The position numbers and the translations under genes were made by a program. A stretch of 64,000 nucleotides of DNA from Pseudomonas sp. ICMP 561 (GTDB taxonomy: Bacteria; Pseudomonadota; Gammaproteobacteria; Pseudomonadales; Pseudomonadaceae): the NCBI RefSeq assembly GCF_002699985.1, contig NZ_LKBT01000004.1, positions 124,001 through 188,000 on the forward strand. The letters are read 5' to 3'. Below, in pieces: positions 1 to 8,201 of this stretch (within the stretch, counting starts at the first letter, position 1; each line of letters begins with the position of its first letter). Under the pieces are notes generated by a model. That model saw nothing but the letters and a program-made list of their open reading frames with translations, searched no databases and was not told the DNA's origin.

Positions 1-527
1 GCGAGGTACGCGACGAAGGTACCGATGTGCCGATGCCGCCTGTAGGCGTGATGATCGAAGTACCTGCTGCTGTGTATCAGACCCGCGATCTGGCGCGTCA
101 GGTGGACTTTCTGTCGGTGGGCTCCAACGACCTGACTCAATATCTGCTGGCCGTGGACCGCAACAATCCACGGGTGGCCGATCTCTACGATTACCTGCAC
201 CCCGCAGTGCTTCAGGCTTTGCAGAACGTGGTGCGCGATGCACATGCCGAAGGCAAGCCGGTGAGCATCTGTGGCGAAATGGCCGGTGATCCTGCTGCTG
301 CGGTGTTGTTGATGGCGATGGGCTTCGACAGCCTGTCGATGAACTCCACCAACCTGCCGAAAGTGAAGTGGATGCTACGTCAGATCCATCTGAGCAAAGC
401 CAAGGAGATACTGGCGCAACTGATGACCAACGATAATCCGCAAGTGATCAGCAGTTCCCTGCAACTGGCGCTGAAAAACCTGGGGCTGTCACGGATGATC
501 AATCCGGGGTCTGTGAAAGGGCATTAA
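1..527 (+). CDS. ptsP: PEP-protein phosphotransferase PtsP (EI-Ntr), C-terminal part
   Basis: This is the 3' end of a gene that begins before the window; the reading frame is open from base 3. The visible 175 or so residues are the end of the PEP-utilising TIM barrel of an enzyme I protein. They include IEVPAAV, the SVGSNDLTQY motif and CGEMAGDP, which contains the conserved cysteine of the PEP-binding site. In Pseudomonas, PtsP is the first enzyme of the nitrogen-related phosphotransferase chain. It autophosphorylates from PEP and passes phosphate to PtsO, and it has an N-terminal GAF domain (outside the window). Its position just before the NRDE gene, lgt and thyA is the usual pseudomonad order. 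The family call is secure; PtsP rather than another enzyme I paralogue is inferred from this neighbourhood. Confidence 0.93.
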   Translation, partial: EVRDEGTDVPMPPVGVMIEVPAAVYQTRDLARQVDFLSVGSNDLTQYLLAVDRNNPRVADLYDYLHPAVLQALQNVVRDAHAEGKPVSICGEMAGDPAAAVLLMAMGFDSLSMNSTNLPKVKWMLRQIHLSKAKEILAQLMTNDNPQVISSSLQLALKNLGLSRMINPGSVKGH

Positions 528-539
528 TCGCGGTCAATT

Positions 540-629
540 TGTTGGAGCGTGGCTTGCCCGCGAAGAACGATGACACGGTAGGCCTGGCAAACCGAGGTGT
601 TTGATTCGCGGGCAAGCCTCGCTCCAACA
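540..629. repeat. REP-type inverted repeat, tgttggagcg/gcttgcccgcgaa family
   Basis: Imperfect palindrome directly after the ptsP stop. The left arm reads tgttggagcgtggcttgccc and the right arm returns as gcgggcaagcctcgctccaa, with a loop of about 40 bases. Close relatives occur at 8101-8192, 11227-11318 and 25414-25503. Such a hairpin may also act as the ptsP transcription end. Confidence 0.85.
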
Positions 630-633
630 GGCA

Positions 634-726
634 TCAAACGGTTAGCTCCACCTCACCCAGTCTCCCGCCGTATGGCCCAAAACTGTGTTCTATGAGGTGC
701 TGGCTGCCGTCAGCATTGACGATCAG
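634..726 (-). pseudogene. Stray duplicate of the 3' end of the NRDE-family gene
   Basis: Bases 646-726 match 1055-1135, the last 27 or so codons of the intact NRDE-family gene, with 7 differences in 81 bases. The same reading frame is kept on the minus strand: it encodes DGSQHLIEHSFGPYGG, then RLGEVELTV and a stop at 634-636. Homology ends abruptly near 727, so this is a fragment without a start. It lies between two REP elements. It probably arose when the intervening block was inserted or when REP elements recombined; the direction of the event cannot be told from this sequence. Confidence 0.85.
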
Positions 727-771
727 GCGCTGAGCAGTGATGCATCAGTTCTTGGCTTGAAATGCTTTCAC

Positions 772-861
772 CTGTAGGAGCTGGGCTTGCATGCGACTCA
801 GGCACCTCGGTGTATCAGGCATATCGAGTGATCTGTATCGCGGGCAAGCCCAGCTCCCACA
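772..861. repeat. REP-type inverted repeat, gagctgggcttgc family
   Basis: Palindrome with arms ctgtaggagctgggcttgca and cgcgggcaagcccagctccc. A related unit lies at 3851-3939, where the loop also shares tcaggc.cctcggtgtatcag.cata. Confidence 0.8.
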
Positions 862-1012
862 TAGACTGCGCTATTCCGTAGGACCGGCCGGGCGGCGTTC
901 CGCTTTAGCCGGGAGGACGTCGGGACATTCGCTGAATATCCTTCGGTAGAAATACCGCCCTCCCGGCTAAAGCCGGTCCTACGGAATTGCAGGTGAACAT
1001 AGAATCTCCCAC
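856..1012. repeat. Composite REP element with insertion and outer arm
   Basis: The core, 876-984, is a palindrome of the ccgtaggaccgg/ctttagccgggag family. Its left arm is interrupted by about 15 extra bases (ccgggcggcgttccg). It is followed by gcaggtgaacatagaatctc (989-1008). The whole 157-base unit recurs as its reverse complement at 54950-55106 with only about 5 differences, including the same insertion, so it was copied as a unit. Confidence 0.88.
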
Positions 1013-1042
1013 AAGAGATCGCATTCCAATTGAAGGGCTGAA

Positions 1043-1789
1043 TTAAACCCTCAACTCCACCTCACCCAATCTCCCGCCATACGGCCCAAAGCTGTGTTCG
1101 ATGAAGTGTTGGCTGCCGTCAGCATTGACGATCAGCACGGTGCTGGCCCGAGTGCCGTAGTTTGGGCTGGCGATGAACAGGCTCGACAGCAGCTTTTCGG
1201 TCTCCAGACTGACGCCCGTATCAGGCAGTTCAGTGGTTGGGGCGGTGGTCGGGTCGCTTAATAAGGCCATGAGTGCCAGTGGATTCGGATCATCCAGTTG
1301 GGTGCTCAGTGCAGCTCTGGCTTTCTTGACCTTTGGCCAAGGCGTATCCAGTCCTGCGTTGGAGAGACCATAAACACCCTCATCGAGCCGACGCGGTTCA
1401 GGGTTTGAGCCGTTGAGGTAGTACAACTGCTGACGGTCGCCCACCAGCAGATTGAAACCGCCGTATTCGGTCGCTCTGTTCGCTACCTCTACGAGATAAT
1501 CTTCAATCGAAATATCACTGGTCAAAAACTGAGCAACCAGTTCGCCGCGCGAGCGCTGGCCCAGTGGCAAGCTCGGGTTGCGAATATTGGTCAGCGCTGC
1601 AAAGCGCCCGTCTGCGGTGATACCAAGCCAGGTCCCGCCTGCTTCAAGGTCCCGCCCGGCGTAGACCTGCTGTGCGTCCGCCCACTGTGCGAGGGGCTGG
1701 GTCGGGCGCGCATAGAACTCGTCACGATTAGCCGCGACGATCAGCGGCTGTGTGTGAGAAGGGCGCCAGGCGAAAGCGATCAGACACAT
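1043..1789 (-). CDS. NRDE/TANGO2-family protein
   Basis: A 248-residue protein of the NRDE family (PF05742, related to TANGO2), named after the Asn-Arg-Asp-Glu motif, here AANRDEFYARP at about residues 19-29. The second residue is cysteine (MCLIAF), as in Ntn-hydrolase-like members where Cys2 may become the N-terminal residue. The molecular role in bacteria is not established; eukaryotic relatives are linked to Golgi organisation and haem or lipid handling. The start is supported by an AGGAG seven bases upstream (minus strand). The gene sits between ptsP and lgt on the opposite strand to both. Its last 27 codons are duplicated at 634-726. Confidence 0.9.
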   Translation of the reverse strand: MCLIAFAWRPSHTQPLIVAANRDEFYARPTQPLAQWADAQQVYAGRDLEAGGTWLGITADGRFAALTNIRNPSLPLGQRSRGELVAQFLTSDISIEDYLVEVANRATEYGGFNLLVGDRQQLYYLNGSNPEPRRLDEGVYGLSNAGLDTPWPKVKKARAALSTQLDDPNPLALMALLSDPTTAPTTELPDTGVSLETEKLLSSLFIASPNYGTRASTVLIVNADGSQHFIEHSFGPYGGRLGEVELRV

Positions 1790-1992
1790 GCAGTACTCCT
1801 TTTTGAGCCACTTTACTCACACATGAGGTTTGCATCCATCGCACGCCGCTAGAGCGCCGGGCGTTGCTCCGGTAACATGCCGGTCTCTTTTCGTCATGCC
1901 CGGCCAAATAGCTGTTCAGCGCGGGTTTATGTTTCCTGCTTTAGTGTGTCTGGTTAAGTGCTCGCGAGAGCGTTCCCATTTAAGGAGTTGCA

Positions 1993-2805
1993 ATGCTGCC
2001 TTACCCGCAGATTGACCCGGTGGCGGTGGCTATCGGCCCGCTGCAAATACACTGGTACGGTTTGATGTACCTGGTCGGTATCGGCGGCGCGTGGCTGCTG
2101 GCATCGCGGCGCTTGAACAGCTTTGATCCAACCTGGACCAAGGAAAAGCTCTCCGACATGATTTTCTGGCTGGCCATGGGCGTGATCGTCGGTGGGCGGC
2201 TGGGTTATGTGCTGTTCTATGATCTGCCCGCGTACATCGCCAATCCACTGTTGATCTTCGAAGTCTGGAAGGGCGGCATGGCGTTCCACGGCGGTTTCGT
2301 CGGCGTGATGATCGCGGCGTGGTGGTTCGGCCGCCGCAATGGCAAGTCGTTCTTCGAACTCATGGATTTCGTCGCGCCCATGGTGCCGATTGGGTTGGGT
2401 GCCGGCCGTATCGGTAACTTTATCAATGCCGAGCTGTGGGGCAAGCCGACCGATTTGCCGTGGGCAATGGTCTTCCCGCCATTCAGCGATCCGGCGCAAT
2501 TGCCGCGTCATCCTTCGCAGCTTTATCAGTTCGCGCTCGAAGGCGTCGCGCTGTTCATCATTCTCTGGCTGTTTTCTCGCAAGCCCCGTCCGACGATGGC
2601 CATTTCCGGCATGTTCGCGCTGTTTTACGGACTGTTCCGGTTCCTGGTCGAATTCGTACGGATGCCCGATGCGCAACTGGGCTACCTGGCGTGGGGCTGG
2701 GTCACCATGGGGCAGATCCTCAGCCTGCCAATGATCATCGCCGGTGCAGTGCTGATCTGGCTGGCGTACAACCGCGCTCCCGCTGGCAAGAACGCGGCGG
2801 TCTAA
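1993..2805 (+). CDS. lgt: Prolipoprotein diacylglyceryl transferase
   Basis: A 270-residue inner-membrane enzyme that transfers diacylglycerol from phosphatidylglycerol to the lipobox cysteine of prolipoproteins, the first step of lipoprotein maturation. Visible family features are the N-terminal IHWYGLMYL, the HGGFVG motif (His99) and the signature [15 protein letters not shown] with Arg139, which corresponds to the essential arginine of the E. coli enzyme. About seven hydrophobic segments are spread through the protein. Start: TAAGGAG lies seven bases before the ATG. The next gene, thyA, follows after 52 bases on the same strand, so the two are probably cotranscribed, as is common in proteobacteria. 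Confidence 0.97.
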   Translation: MLPYPQIDPVAVAIGPLQIHWYGLMYLVGIGGAWLLASRRLNSFDPTWTKEKLSDMIFWLAMGVIVGGRLGYVLFYDLPAYIANPLLIFEVWKGGMAFHGGFVGVMIAAWWFGRRNGKSFFELMDFVAPMVPIGLGAGRIGNFINAELWGKPTDLPWAMVFPPFSDPAQLPRHPSQLYQFALEGVALFIILWLFSRKPRPTMAISGMFALFYGLFRFLVEFVRMPDAQLGYLAWGWVTMGQILSLPMIIAGAVLIWLAYNRAPAGKNAAV

Positions 2806-2857
2806 CACCGAAACGTCGGGCGTTGCAGCCCGGCGGATTCACCGAAGCAGGTAATTT

Positions 2858-3829
2858 ATGAAGCAATATCTGGATCTGGTCGCCCACGTCATCAAGAACG
2901 GCACGTTGCAGGCCAACCGCACCGGTGTGAAAACCATTAGTTTTCCCGGCGCGATGCTGCGTTATGACCTCAAGGAAGGCTTCCCGGCGATTACCACCCG
3001 GCGAATGGCCTTCAAGTCGGCGATTGGCGAAATGGTCGGCTTCCTGCGCGGCGTGAACAACGCCGCGGAGTTTCGTGAACTGGGTTGCAAAGTCTGGGAT
3101 CAGAACGCCAACGAGAACGCCCAATGGCTGGACAACCCGTTCCGCAAGGGCGAAGACGATCTGGGCGAAATCTACGGCGTGCAATGGCGCAAGTGGCCTG
3201 CCTACAAGCGCATTGACCTGAGTAATCCGAAAGCCATCGAACTGGCGATCAGCCAGGGCTATCAGCAGATCGCTCAGTCCGAGGAAGACGGTCAGCCTTA
3301 CGTGGTCCTGTACAAGGCCATTGATCAGATTCGCCAGTGTGTCGACACCATCATCAAGGATCCGGGCAGCCGCCGCATTCTGTTCCACGGCTGGAACTGC
3401 GCGCAGCTGGATGAAATGGCTTTACCGCCTTGCCACCTGCTGTATCAGTTCCACCCGAATCAGGAGACCAAAGAAATCTCCCTGACGCTGTACATCCGCT
3501 CCAACGATCTTGGGCTCGGCACGCCGTTCAACCTGACCGAGGGTGCTGCGCTACTCAGCCTGATCGGCCGTCTGACGGGCTACACGCCGCGCTGGTTCAC
3601 GTATTTCATCGGCGATGCCCATGTCTACGAAAACCATCTGGACATGCTCAATGAACAGCTCACTCGTGAGCCGTATCCGATGCCGAAACTGGTGATTTCC
3701 GACCGCGTGCCGGAGTTTGCCAAGACTGGTGTGTATCAGCCGGAGTGGTTGGAGCAGATCGAGCCTTCAGACTTCTCGCTGGAAGGTTACGAGCATCACC
3801 CGGCGATGACCGCGCCGATGGCGGTTTAA
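2858..3829 (+). CDS. thyA: Thymidylate synthase
   Basis: ThyA methylates dUMP to dTMP using methylene-tetrahydrofolate in the cytoplasm. The catalytic cysteine is in [11 protein letters not shown] (Cys192). Other conserved stretches are the N-terminal RTGVKT, the phosphate-binding [10 protein letters not shown] and the dUMP-binding [19 protein letters not shown]. At 323 residues it is longer than the 264-residue E. coli enzyme because of inserted segments around residues 90-160, which is the usual longer bacterial form. It lies 52 bases downstream of lgt and is followed by a REP element. Confidence 0.97.
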   Translation: MKQYLDLVAHVIKNGTLQANRTGVKTISFPGAMLRYDLKEGFPAITTRRMAFKSAIGEMVGFLRGVNNAAEFRELGCKVWDQNANENAQWLDNPFRKGEDDLGEIYGVQWRKWPAYKRIDLSNPKAIELAISQGYQQIAQSEEDGQPYVVLYKAIDQIRQCVDTIIKDPGSRRILFHGWNCAQLDEMALPPCHLLYQFHPNQETKEISLTLYIRSNDLGLGTPFNLTEGAALLSLIGRLTGYTPRWFTYFIGDAHVYENHLDMLNEQLTREPYPMPKLVISDRVPEFAKTGVYQPEWLEQIEPSDFSLEGYEHHPAMTAPMAV

Positions 3830-3850
3830 GGCGTTGCATTGATGCTTTTA

Positions 3851-3939
3851 TGTGGGAGCCGGGCTTGCCCGCGATTCAGGCGCCTCGGTGTATCAGACAT
3901 ACCGAGTAATCTGCATCGCGAGCAAGCTCTGCTCCCACA
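3851..3939. repeat. REP-type inverted repeat
   Basis: Palindrome with arms tgtgggagccgggcttgccc and gcgagcaagctctgctccca, between the convergent ends of thyA and cadR. It is mildly degenerate in the right arm. Same family as 772-861. Confidence 0.82.
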
Positions 3940-3966
3940 GAGAATGCGCGAGGCCTCGCGATCGCC

Positions 3967-4413
3967 TCAATGCCCATGACTCCTGCCCACATGGGAGTGC
4001 TCCACATCAGCGGTCACCACGCTGCCGCTGACTTCCAGTCGATCCAGAATCCCGCAATGATCCGGTGCGCCGTCGCTGCAGCGTTGGCGCAAGTCCAGTA
4101 GCTGTGTCTGCAGGGCTTGCAGGCTGGCGATGCGGTCGTTGACGTGCTGGATATGCTCATCAATCAGCGCATTAACACTCACGCACTGATCTTGCGGACT
4201 GTCGCGCAGGTGCAGCAGGCTGCGGATTTCCTCAAGGGTCATGTCGAGGCTGCGGCAATTGCGGATGAAGGTCAGTCGCTCCACGTGTGCCTGGGTGTAC
4301 AGCCGATAGTTGCCATCGCTACGCGCAGGTGCCGGAAGCAGGCCCTCGCGCTCGTAATAACGGATGGTTTCCACCTGCGCGTCAGTCAATTTTGCCAGCT
4401 CGCCAATCTTCAT
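3967..4413 (-). CDS. cadR: MerR-family Cd/Pb-responsive regulator CadR
   Basis: A 148-residue MerR-type activator. An N-terminal winged helix (MKIGELAKLT..VETIRYYEREGLL) is followed by a dimerisation coiled coil. The metal-binding cysteines expected of CadR are present at Cys77 (DQCVSVN) and Cys112/Cys120 (RCSDGAPDHC). The C-terminus is His-rich (HSHVGRSHGH), another CadR hallmark. The start at 4413 gives the normal MerR N-terminus; the frame stays open further upstream but would add unrelated sequence. It is divergent from cadA, and the shared intergenic region carries the palindromic operator. It is predicted to activate cadA when cadmium, lead or zinc binds. Confidence 0.92.
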   Translation of the reverse strand: MKIGELAKLTDAQVETIRYYEREGLLPAPARSDGNYRLYTQAHVERLTFIRNCRSLDMTLEEIRSLLHLRDSPQDQCVSVNALIDEHIQHVNDRIASLQALQTQLLDLRQRCSDGAPDHCGILDRLEVSGSVVTADVEHSHVGRSHGH

Positions 4414-4436
4414 CGTCGTCGATCCTGTTTCAGTGC

Positions 4437-4467
4437 TTGACCCTATAGTGGCTACAGGGTGTTCACT
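4437..4467 (+). promoter_or_regulatory. MerR-type cadA promoter with CadR operator
   Basis: A dyad ACCCTATAGTGGCTACAGGG (4440-4459) sits between a -35-like TTGACC (4437-4442) and a weak -10 (TTCACT, 4462-4467), giving about 19 bp spacing. A stretched spacer holding a palindrome is the architecture MerR-family activators remodel. The assignment is by pattern and position between cadR and cadA. Confidence 0.75.
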
Positions 4468-4496
4468 TGGCAACAAGCACGATAAAGGACCGGACC

Positions 4497-6782
4497 ATGA
4501 GCCAGTTGACCCCTGTTCACGACAAGCACGATCACGATCACGAAAAGCATGGCCATGAAGGCCACGATCATAAAAGCCACGACCATTCGCAGCATGATCA
4601 CGGCAAGGTCGAAAAAGGTCACGACAGCTGCTGTTCGTCGAAGGCAGCGCCTGCGGTGGTTTCATTCACGGACGCCCCTGCATCCGGCGCGCAACTGAGC
4701 ACATTCCGTATCGAGCAAATGGATTGCCCTACGGAGCAAACCCTCATCCAGAACAAGCTGGGCAAGCTGGCGGGCGTGCAGAAACTTGAATTCAACCTGA
4801 TCAATCGCATGCTCGGCGTTTGGCACGAACTGCCGTCCACCGACCCGATTCGGGACGCTATCGCCTCGTTGGGCATGCAGGCCGAACCGATTGAAGAGGG
4901 CGTAGAGTCAACGCCGGCTCCGGTGGTGAAAAAATCCTGGTGGCCGCTGGCGCTGTCCGGCGTCACCGCGCTGGCCGCTGAAGTCATCCACTTCGGTTCA
5001 TTCGCGTCGGATTGGGTCGTGGCAATTGTGGCTCTGGTTTCCATCCTCAGTGGCGGTTTGGGTACCTACAAAAAAGGCTGGATCGCGCTCAAGAACCTCA
5101 ACCTGAACATCAACGCTTTGATGAGTATTGCCGTAACGGGCGCAGTGTTGATCGGGCAATGGCCAGAAGCGGCGATGGTGATGTTCCTGTTCACCGTCGC
5201 CGAGCTGATTGAAGCCAAATCGCTGGACCGTGCTCGCAATGCCATCAGCGGCTTGATGCAGCTCACGCCGGAACTGGCCACCGTGAAGCAGGCGGATGGT
5301 CAGTGGCTGGAGCTGGAAGCGAAAAACATCGAATTGGGCGCCATCGTCCGGGTTAAACCGGGTGAGCGCGTCGCATTGGACGGTGAGGTGGTTGCCGGTA
5401 ACTCGACGATTGATCAGGCACCAATTACCGGTGAAAGCCTGCCGATTGAGAAAACTATCGGCGACAAAGTCTTTGCCGGGACCATAAACCAGTCCGGCTC
5501 GCTGGAGTATCGCGTTACTGCGGCGGCAAATAACTCGACGCTGGCGCGGATCATTCATGCGGTGGAGGCGGCTCAGGGTTCTCGGGCGCCTACTCAGCGT
5601 TTCGTTGACAGCTTCTCGCGCATCTACACCCCGGCGGTGTTCATCTTCGCGCTGGGCGTAGCGATCATTCCGCCGCTGTTCATGGGCGCGGTATGGTTCG
5701 ACTGGATCTACCGTGCGCTGGTCCTGCTGGTGGTGGCTTGCCCTTGTGCACTAGTGATCTCCACGCCGGTGACCATTGTCAGCGGGCTGGCGGCTGCGGC
5801 GCGCAGAGGTATCCTGATCAAGGGCGGTGTGTACCTGGAAATGGGCCACAAGCTCGATTACCTGGCCTTGGACAAGACTGGCACGATCACCCATGGCAAG
5901 CCGGTACAGACCGATTTTGTCTTGCTGGAGTCAGCCGCTGCGGATCTGGTTGCCGGTGTGGCGGCGAGTCTGGCAGGGCGCTCTGATCACCCGGTTTCCC
6001 AAGCTATTGCCAAGGCGGCCGGGCAGGACGTTGGTGCCCATGAAGTCACTGCGTTCGAAGCGCTGGCTGGGCGCGGTGTGCGTGGCGAGATCAACGGCGA
6101 GCTTTATCATTTGGGCAACCATCGCCTGGTGGAAGAGCTGAGCCTTTGCTCACCCCAGTTGGAAGCGCAGCTTGATGCGTTGGAGCAGCAGGGCAAAAGC
6201 GTTGTGCTGCTGTTGGACAAATCTGGCCCGCTGGCGCTGTTTGCGGTAGCCGATACCGTCAAGGAGAGCAGCCGCGAAGCGATCCAGCAGCTGCATGAAC
6301 TGGGCGTCAAAACCCTGATGCTGACCGGCGACAACCCGCACACCGCCAAGGCGATTGCTGCGCAGGTGGGTATCGATTCGGCTCAGGGCAACCTGATGCC
6401 AAGCGACAAGCTGGAGGCTATCGAAGCGCTGTATGCCAAAGGGCATCGAGTTGGCATGGTGGGCGACGGCATCAACGACGCCCCTGCGCTGGCGCGTTCC
6501 GAGATTGGTTTCGCCATGGCGGCAGCCGGGACGGACACTGCGATCGAAACGGCGGATGTCGCCTTGATGGACGACGATCTGCGCAAGATCCCGGCGTTTA
6601 TTCAACTGTCGCGCAAGACTTCGGCGGTGCTCAAGCAGAACATCTTTCTCGCTCTGTTTATCAAAGCGATCTTCCTGGCGATGACCTTTGCCGGCATGGC
6701 CACGATGTGGATGGCGGTGTTCGCGGATATGGGCGTGAGTTTGTTGGTGGTGTTCAACGGGTTGCGGTTGTTGAAGAAGTAA
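4497..6782 (+). CDS. cadA: Cd/Zn/Pb-exporting P-type ATPase CadA
   Basis: A P1B-type metal efflux ATPase of 761 residues from the ATG at 4497, which has AAAGGA upstream; a TTG at 4467 overlaps the promoter and is less likely. Domain order: a His-rich N-terminal tail (HDKHDHDHEKHGHEGHDHKS and on to about residue 45), a heavy-metal-associated domain with MDCPTE (about 75-80), membrane segments, the actuator loop with TGES, the ion-channel CPC motif (about 415-417), the phosphorylation site DKTGTIT (Asp459), the nucleotide domain ending MVGDGINDAP, and two final membrane helices. The CPC motif and missing AXXC copper motif favour divalent Cd/Zn/Pb. It is divergent from cadR. Confidence 0.94.
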   Translation: MSQLTPVHDKHDHDHEKHGHEGHDHKSHDHSQHDHGKVEKGHDSCCSSKAAPAVVSFTDAPASGAQLSTFRIEQMDCPTEQTLIQNKLGKLAGVQKLEFNLINRMLGVWHELPSTDPIRDAIASLGMQAEPIEEGVESTPAPVVKKSWWPLALSGVTALAAEVIHFGSFASDWVVAIVALVSILSGGLGTYKKGWIALKNLNLNINALMSIAVTGAVLIGQWPEAAMVMFLFTVAELIEAKSLDRARNAISGLMQLTPELATVKQADGQWLELEAKNIELGAIVRVKPGERVALDGEVVAGNSTIDQAPITGESLPIEKTIGDKVFAGTINQSGSLEYRVTAAANNSTLARIIHAVEAAQGSRAPTQRFVDSFSRIYTPAVFIFALGVAIIPPLFMGAVWFDWIYRALVLLVVACPCALVISTPVTIVSGLAAAARRGILIKGGVYLEMGHKLDYLALDKTGTITHGKPVQTDFVLLESAAADLVAGVAASLAGRSDHPVSQAIAKAAGQDVGAHEVTAFEALAGRGVRGEINGELYHLGNHRLVEELSLCSPQLEAQLDALEQQGKSVVLLLDKSGPLALFAVADTVKESSREAIQQLHELGVKTLMLTGDNPHTAKAIAAQVGIDSAQGNLMPSDKLEAIEALYAKGHRVGMVGDGINDAPALARSEIGFAMAAAGTDTAIETADVALMDDDLRKIPAFIQLSRKTSAVLKQNIFLALFIKAIFLAMTFAGMATMWMAVFADMGVSLLVVFNGLRLLKK

Positions 6783-6786
6783 TGAG

Positions 6787-7206
6787 GTAGGAGCGAACTT
6801 GTTCGCGAGACGTCTGACAGGCTACTCAGGAATATCGTCTCGCGAACAAGTTCGCTCCTACCGGATGGTGGATGATCCTGCGGATACCAAGGTTGGCCGC
6901 CGCGTCACGGTAGGAGGCAACTTGTTGGCGAGGCGGTGTGTCAGGCGGATCGTCTCGCGAACAAGTTCGCTCGTACCGGATGGTGGATGATCCTGAAGAT
7001 GCCAAGGTTGGCCGCCGCGTCACGGTAGGAGGCAACTTGTTGGCGAGGCGGTGTGTCAGGCGGATCGTCTCGCGAACAAGTTCGCTCGTACCGGATGGTG
7101 GATGATCCTGAAGATGCCAAGGTTGGCCGCCGCGTTACGGTAGGAGGCAACTTGTTGGCGAGGCGGTGTGTCAGGCGGACCGTCTCGCGAACAAGTTCGC
7201 TCCTAC
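6787..7206. repeat. Tandem REP array, 115-bp period
   Basis: Four successive units between cadA and hutG. The first (6787-6909) has arms gtaggagcgaacttgttcgc and gcgaacaagttcgctcctac. The next two (6910-7024, 7025-7139) repeat with an exact 115-base period and are nearly identical; the last (7140-7206) is truncated after its right arm. Each full unit ends with the same linker containing ggatggtggatgatcctg and ccaaggttggccgccgcg. In units two to four the left arm has changed to gtaggaggcaacttgttggc, which weakens the palindrome. Confidence 0.9.
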
Positions 7207-7209
7207 CGG

Positions 7210-8013
7210 TTACCTGCCAAATTTTTCCTGACCCCACTCAATCATCCCTTCAACCAGTTGCCTCAACACCACCCGCGTCGGCTCAGCCAGATCCGGGCGG
7301 TAGCGGAAGGGAACGAACTCGTCCATGTAGGTCGCCTGCACCAGTTCCAGTTGCACGGCGTGGATGTTATTGGCCGGGTCGCCGTAGTGGCGGGTGATGT
7401 GGCCGCCTTTGAAGCGGCCGTTCAGTACGTGGCTGTAATCTCCGGCTCTAGCGCAGGTGGCTTCCAGACGCTTGGCTAACTCTTGATCGCAGCTGGCGCC
7501 GTTGAAGGTACCCAGGTTGAAGTCCGGTAAGCGGCCTTCGAATAGATGTGGGATGTGTCCGCGAATCGAGTGGGCATCAAACAACAGGGCATAGCCGAAC
7601 TCGTCCCTAAGGCGCGCCAGCTCCTGCTCAAGCGTCTGGTGATACGGCGTCCAGATCTGCTCCATATAAGTCGCCCGCTCTTCGGCGCTCGGTGCCAGAC
7701 CGTCCTTGAACAGCGGCACACCGTCGAACAGGATCGAGGGGAACAACCCGGTGGTCGCCCCGGCGTACAGCGGTTTGTCATCCGAGGGACGATTCAGGTC
7801 GATCACAAAGCGCGAATACTCCGCGGCCAAGGTACTGGCACCCAGTTCTGCGGCGAAATTGTAGAGCTGCGGGATGTGCCAGTCGGTGTCTGGCAGGCTC
7901 AGGGCTTCATCCACCAGACCCGCCTCGACTGCAGGCGTCAGGCGCAACCCTGCGTGGGGCATGCTGATCAACAGCGGCACACGACCGCGGGAAAACTTCA
8001 GAACGCTGTCCAT
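7210..8013 (-). CDS. hutG: N-formylglutamate deformylase HutG
   Basis: HutG hydrolyses N-formylglutamate to glutamate and formate, the last step of the five-step histidine route fed by HutF. The 267-residue protein has the family start with LLISMPHAG, the segment SRFVIDLNRP, the FDAHSI motif expected to carry metal-binding residues, and GGHITRHYG with NIHAVQLEL near the end. It is the last gene of the leftward hut operon, separated from hutI by 188 bases holding a REP element. It ends three bases from the tandem REP array. Confidence 0.95.
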   Translation of the reverse strand: MDSVLKFSRGRVPLLISMPHAGLRLTPAVEAGLVDEALSLPDTDWHIPQLYNFAAELGASTLAAEYSRFVIDLNRPSDDKPLYAGATTGLFPSILFDGVPLFKDGLAPSAEERATYMEQIWTPYHQTLEQELARLRDEFGYALLFDAHSIRGHIPHLFEGRLPDFNLGTFNGASCDQELAKRLEATCARAGDYSHVLNGRFKGGHITRHYGDPANNIHAVQLELVQATYMDEFVPFRYRPDLAEPTRVVLRQLVEGMIEWGQEKFGR

Positions 8014-8100
8014 GAATCTCTCCTGTTACAAATATGAACCTGATTATGTAGGCGTCGCCCCTGTGTCTCTGACACCGCTTTGTCGCGCGGCACCCGGGAT

Positions 8101-8192
8101 CTGTTGGAGCGAGGCTTGCCCGCGAAGCAGCCGACTAGGTGTATCAGGCTAACTGCGTAATCTTTTTTCGCGGGCAAGCCTCGCTCCAACAG
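8101..8192. repeat. REP-type inverted repeat
   Basis: Clean palindrome between hutI and hutG with arms ctgttggagcgaggcttgcc and ggcaagcctcgctccaacag. The loop contains gtgtatcaggctaactgcg. Lying inside an operon, it could modulate read-through or mRNA stability. Confidence 0.88.
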
Positions 8193-8201
8193 AAAACCCG
8201 G

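Noticed and set aside
1954-2808. Long antisense frame over lgt
   Set aside because: It is a shadow of the lgt frame in GC-rich DNA; the Lgt protein on the plus strand has full family motifs.
6787-7206. Regular direct repeats that could suggest a CRISPR array
   Set aside because: The whole 115-base unit including the would-be spacers is repeated, and the units are REP palindromes; no cas genes are near.
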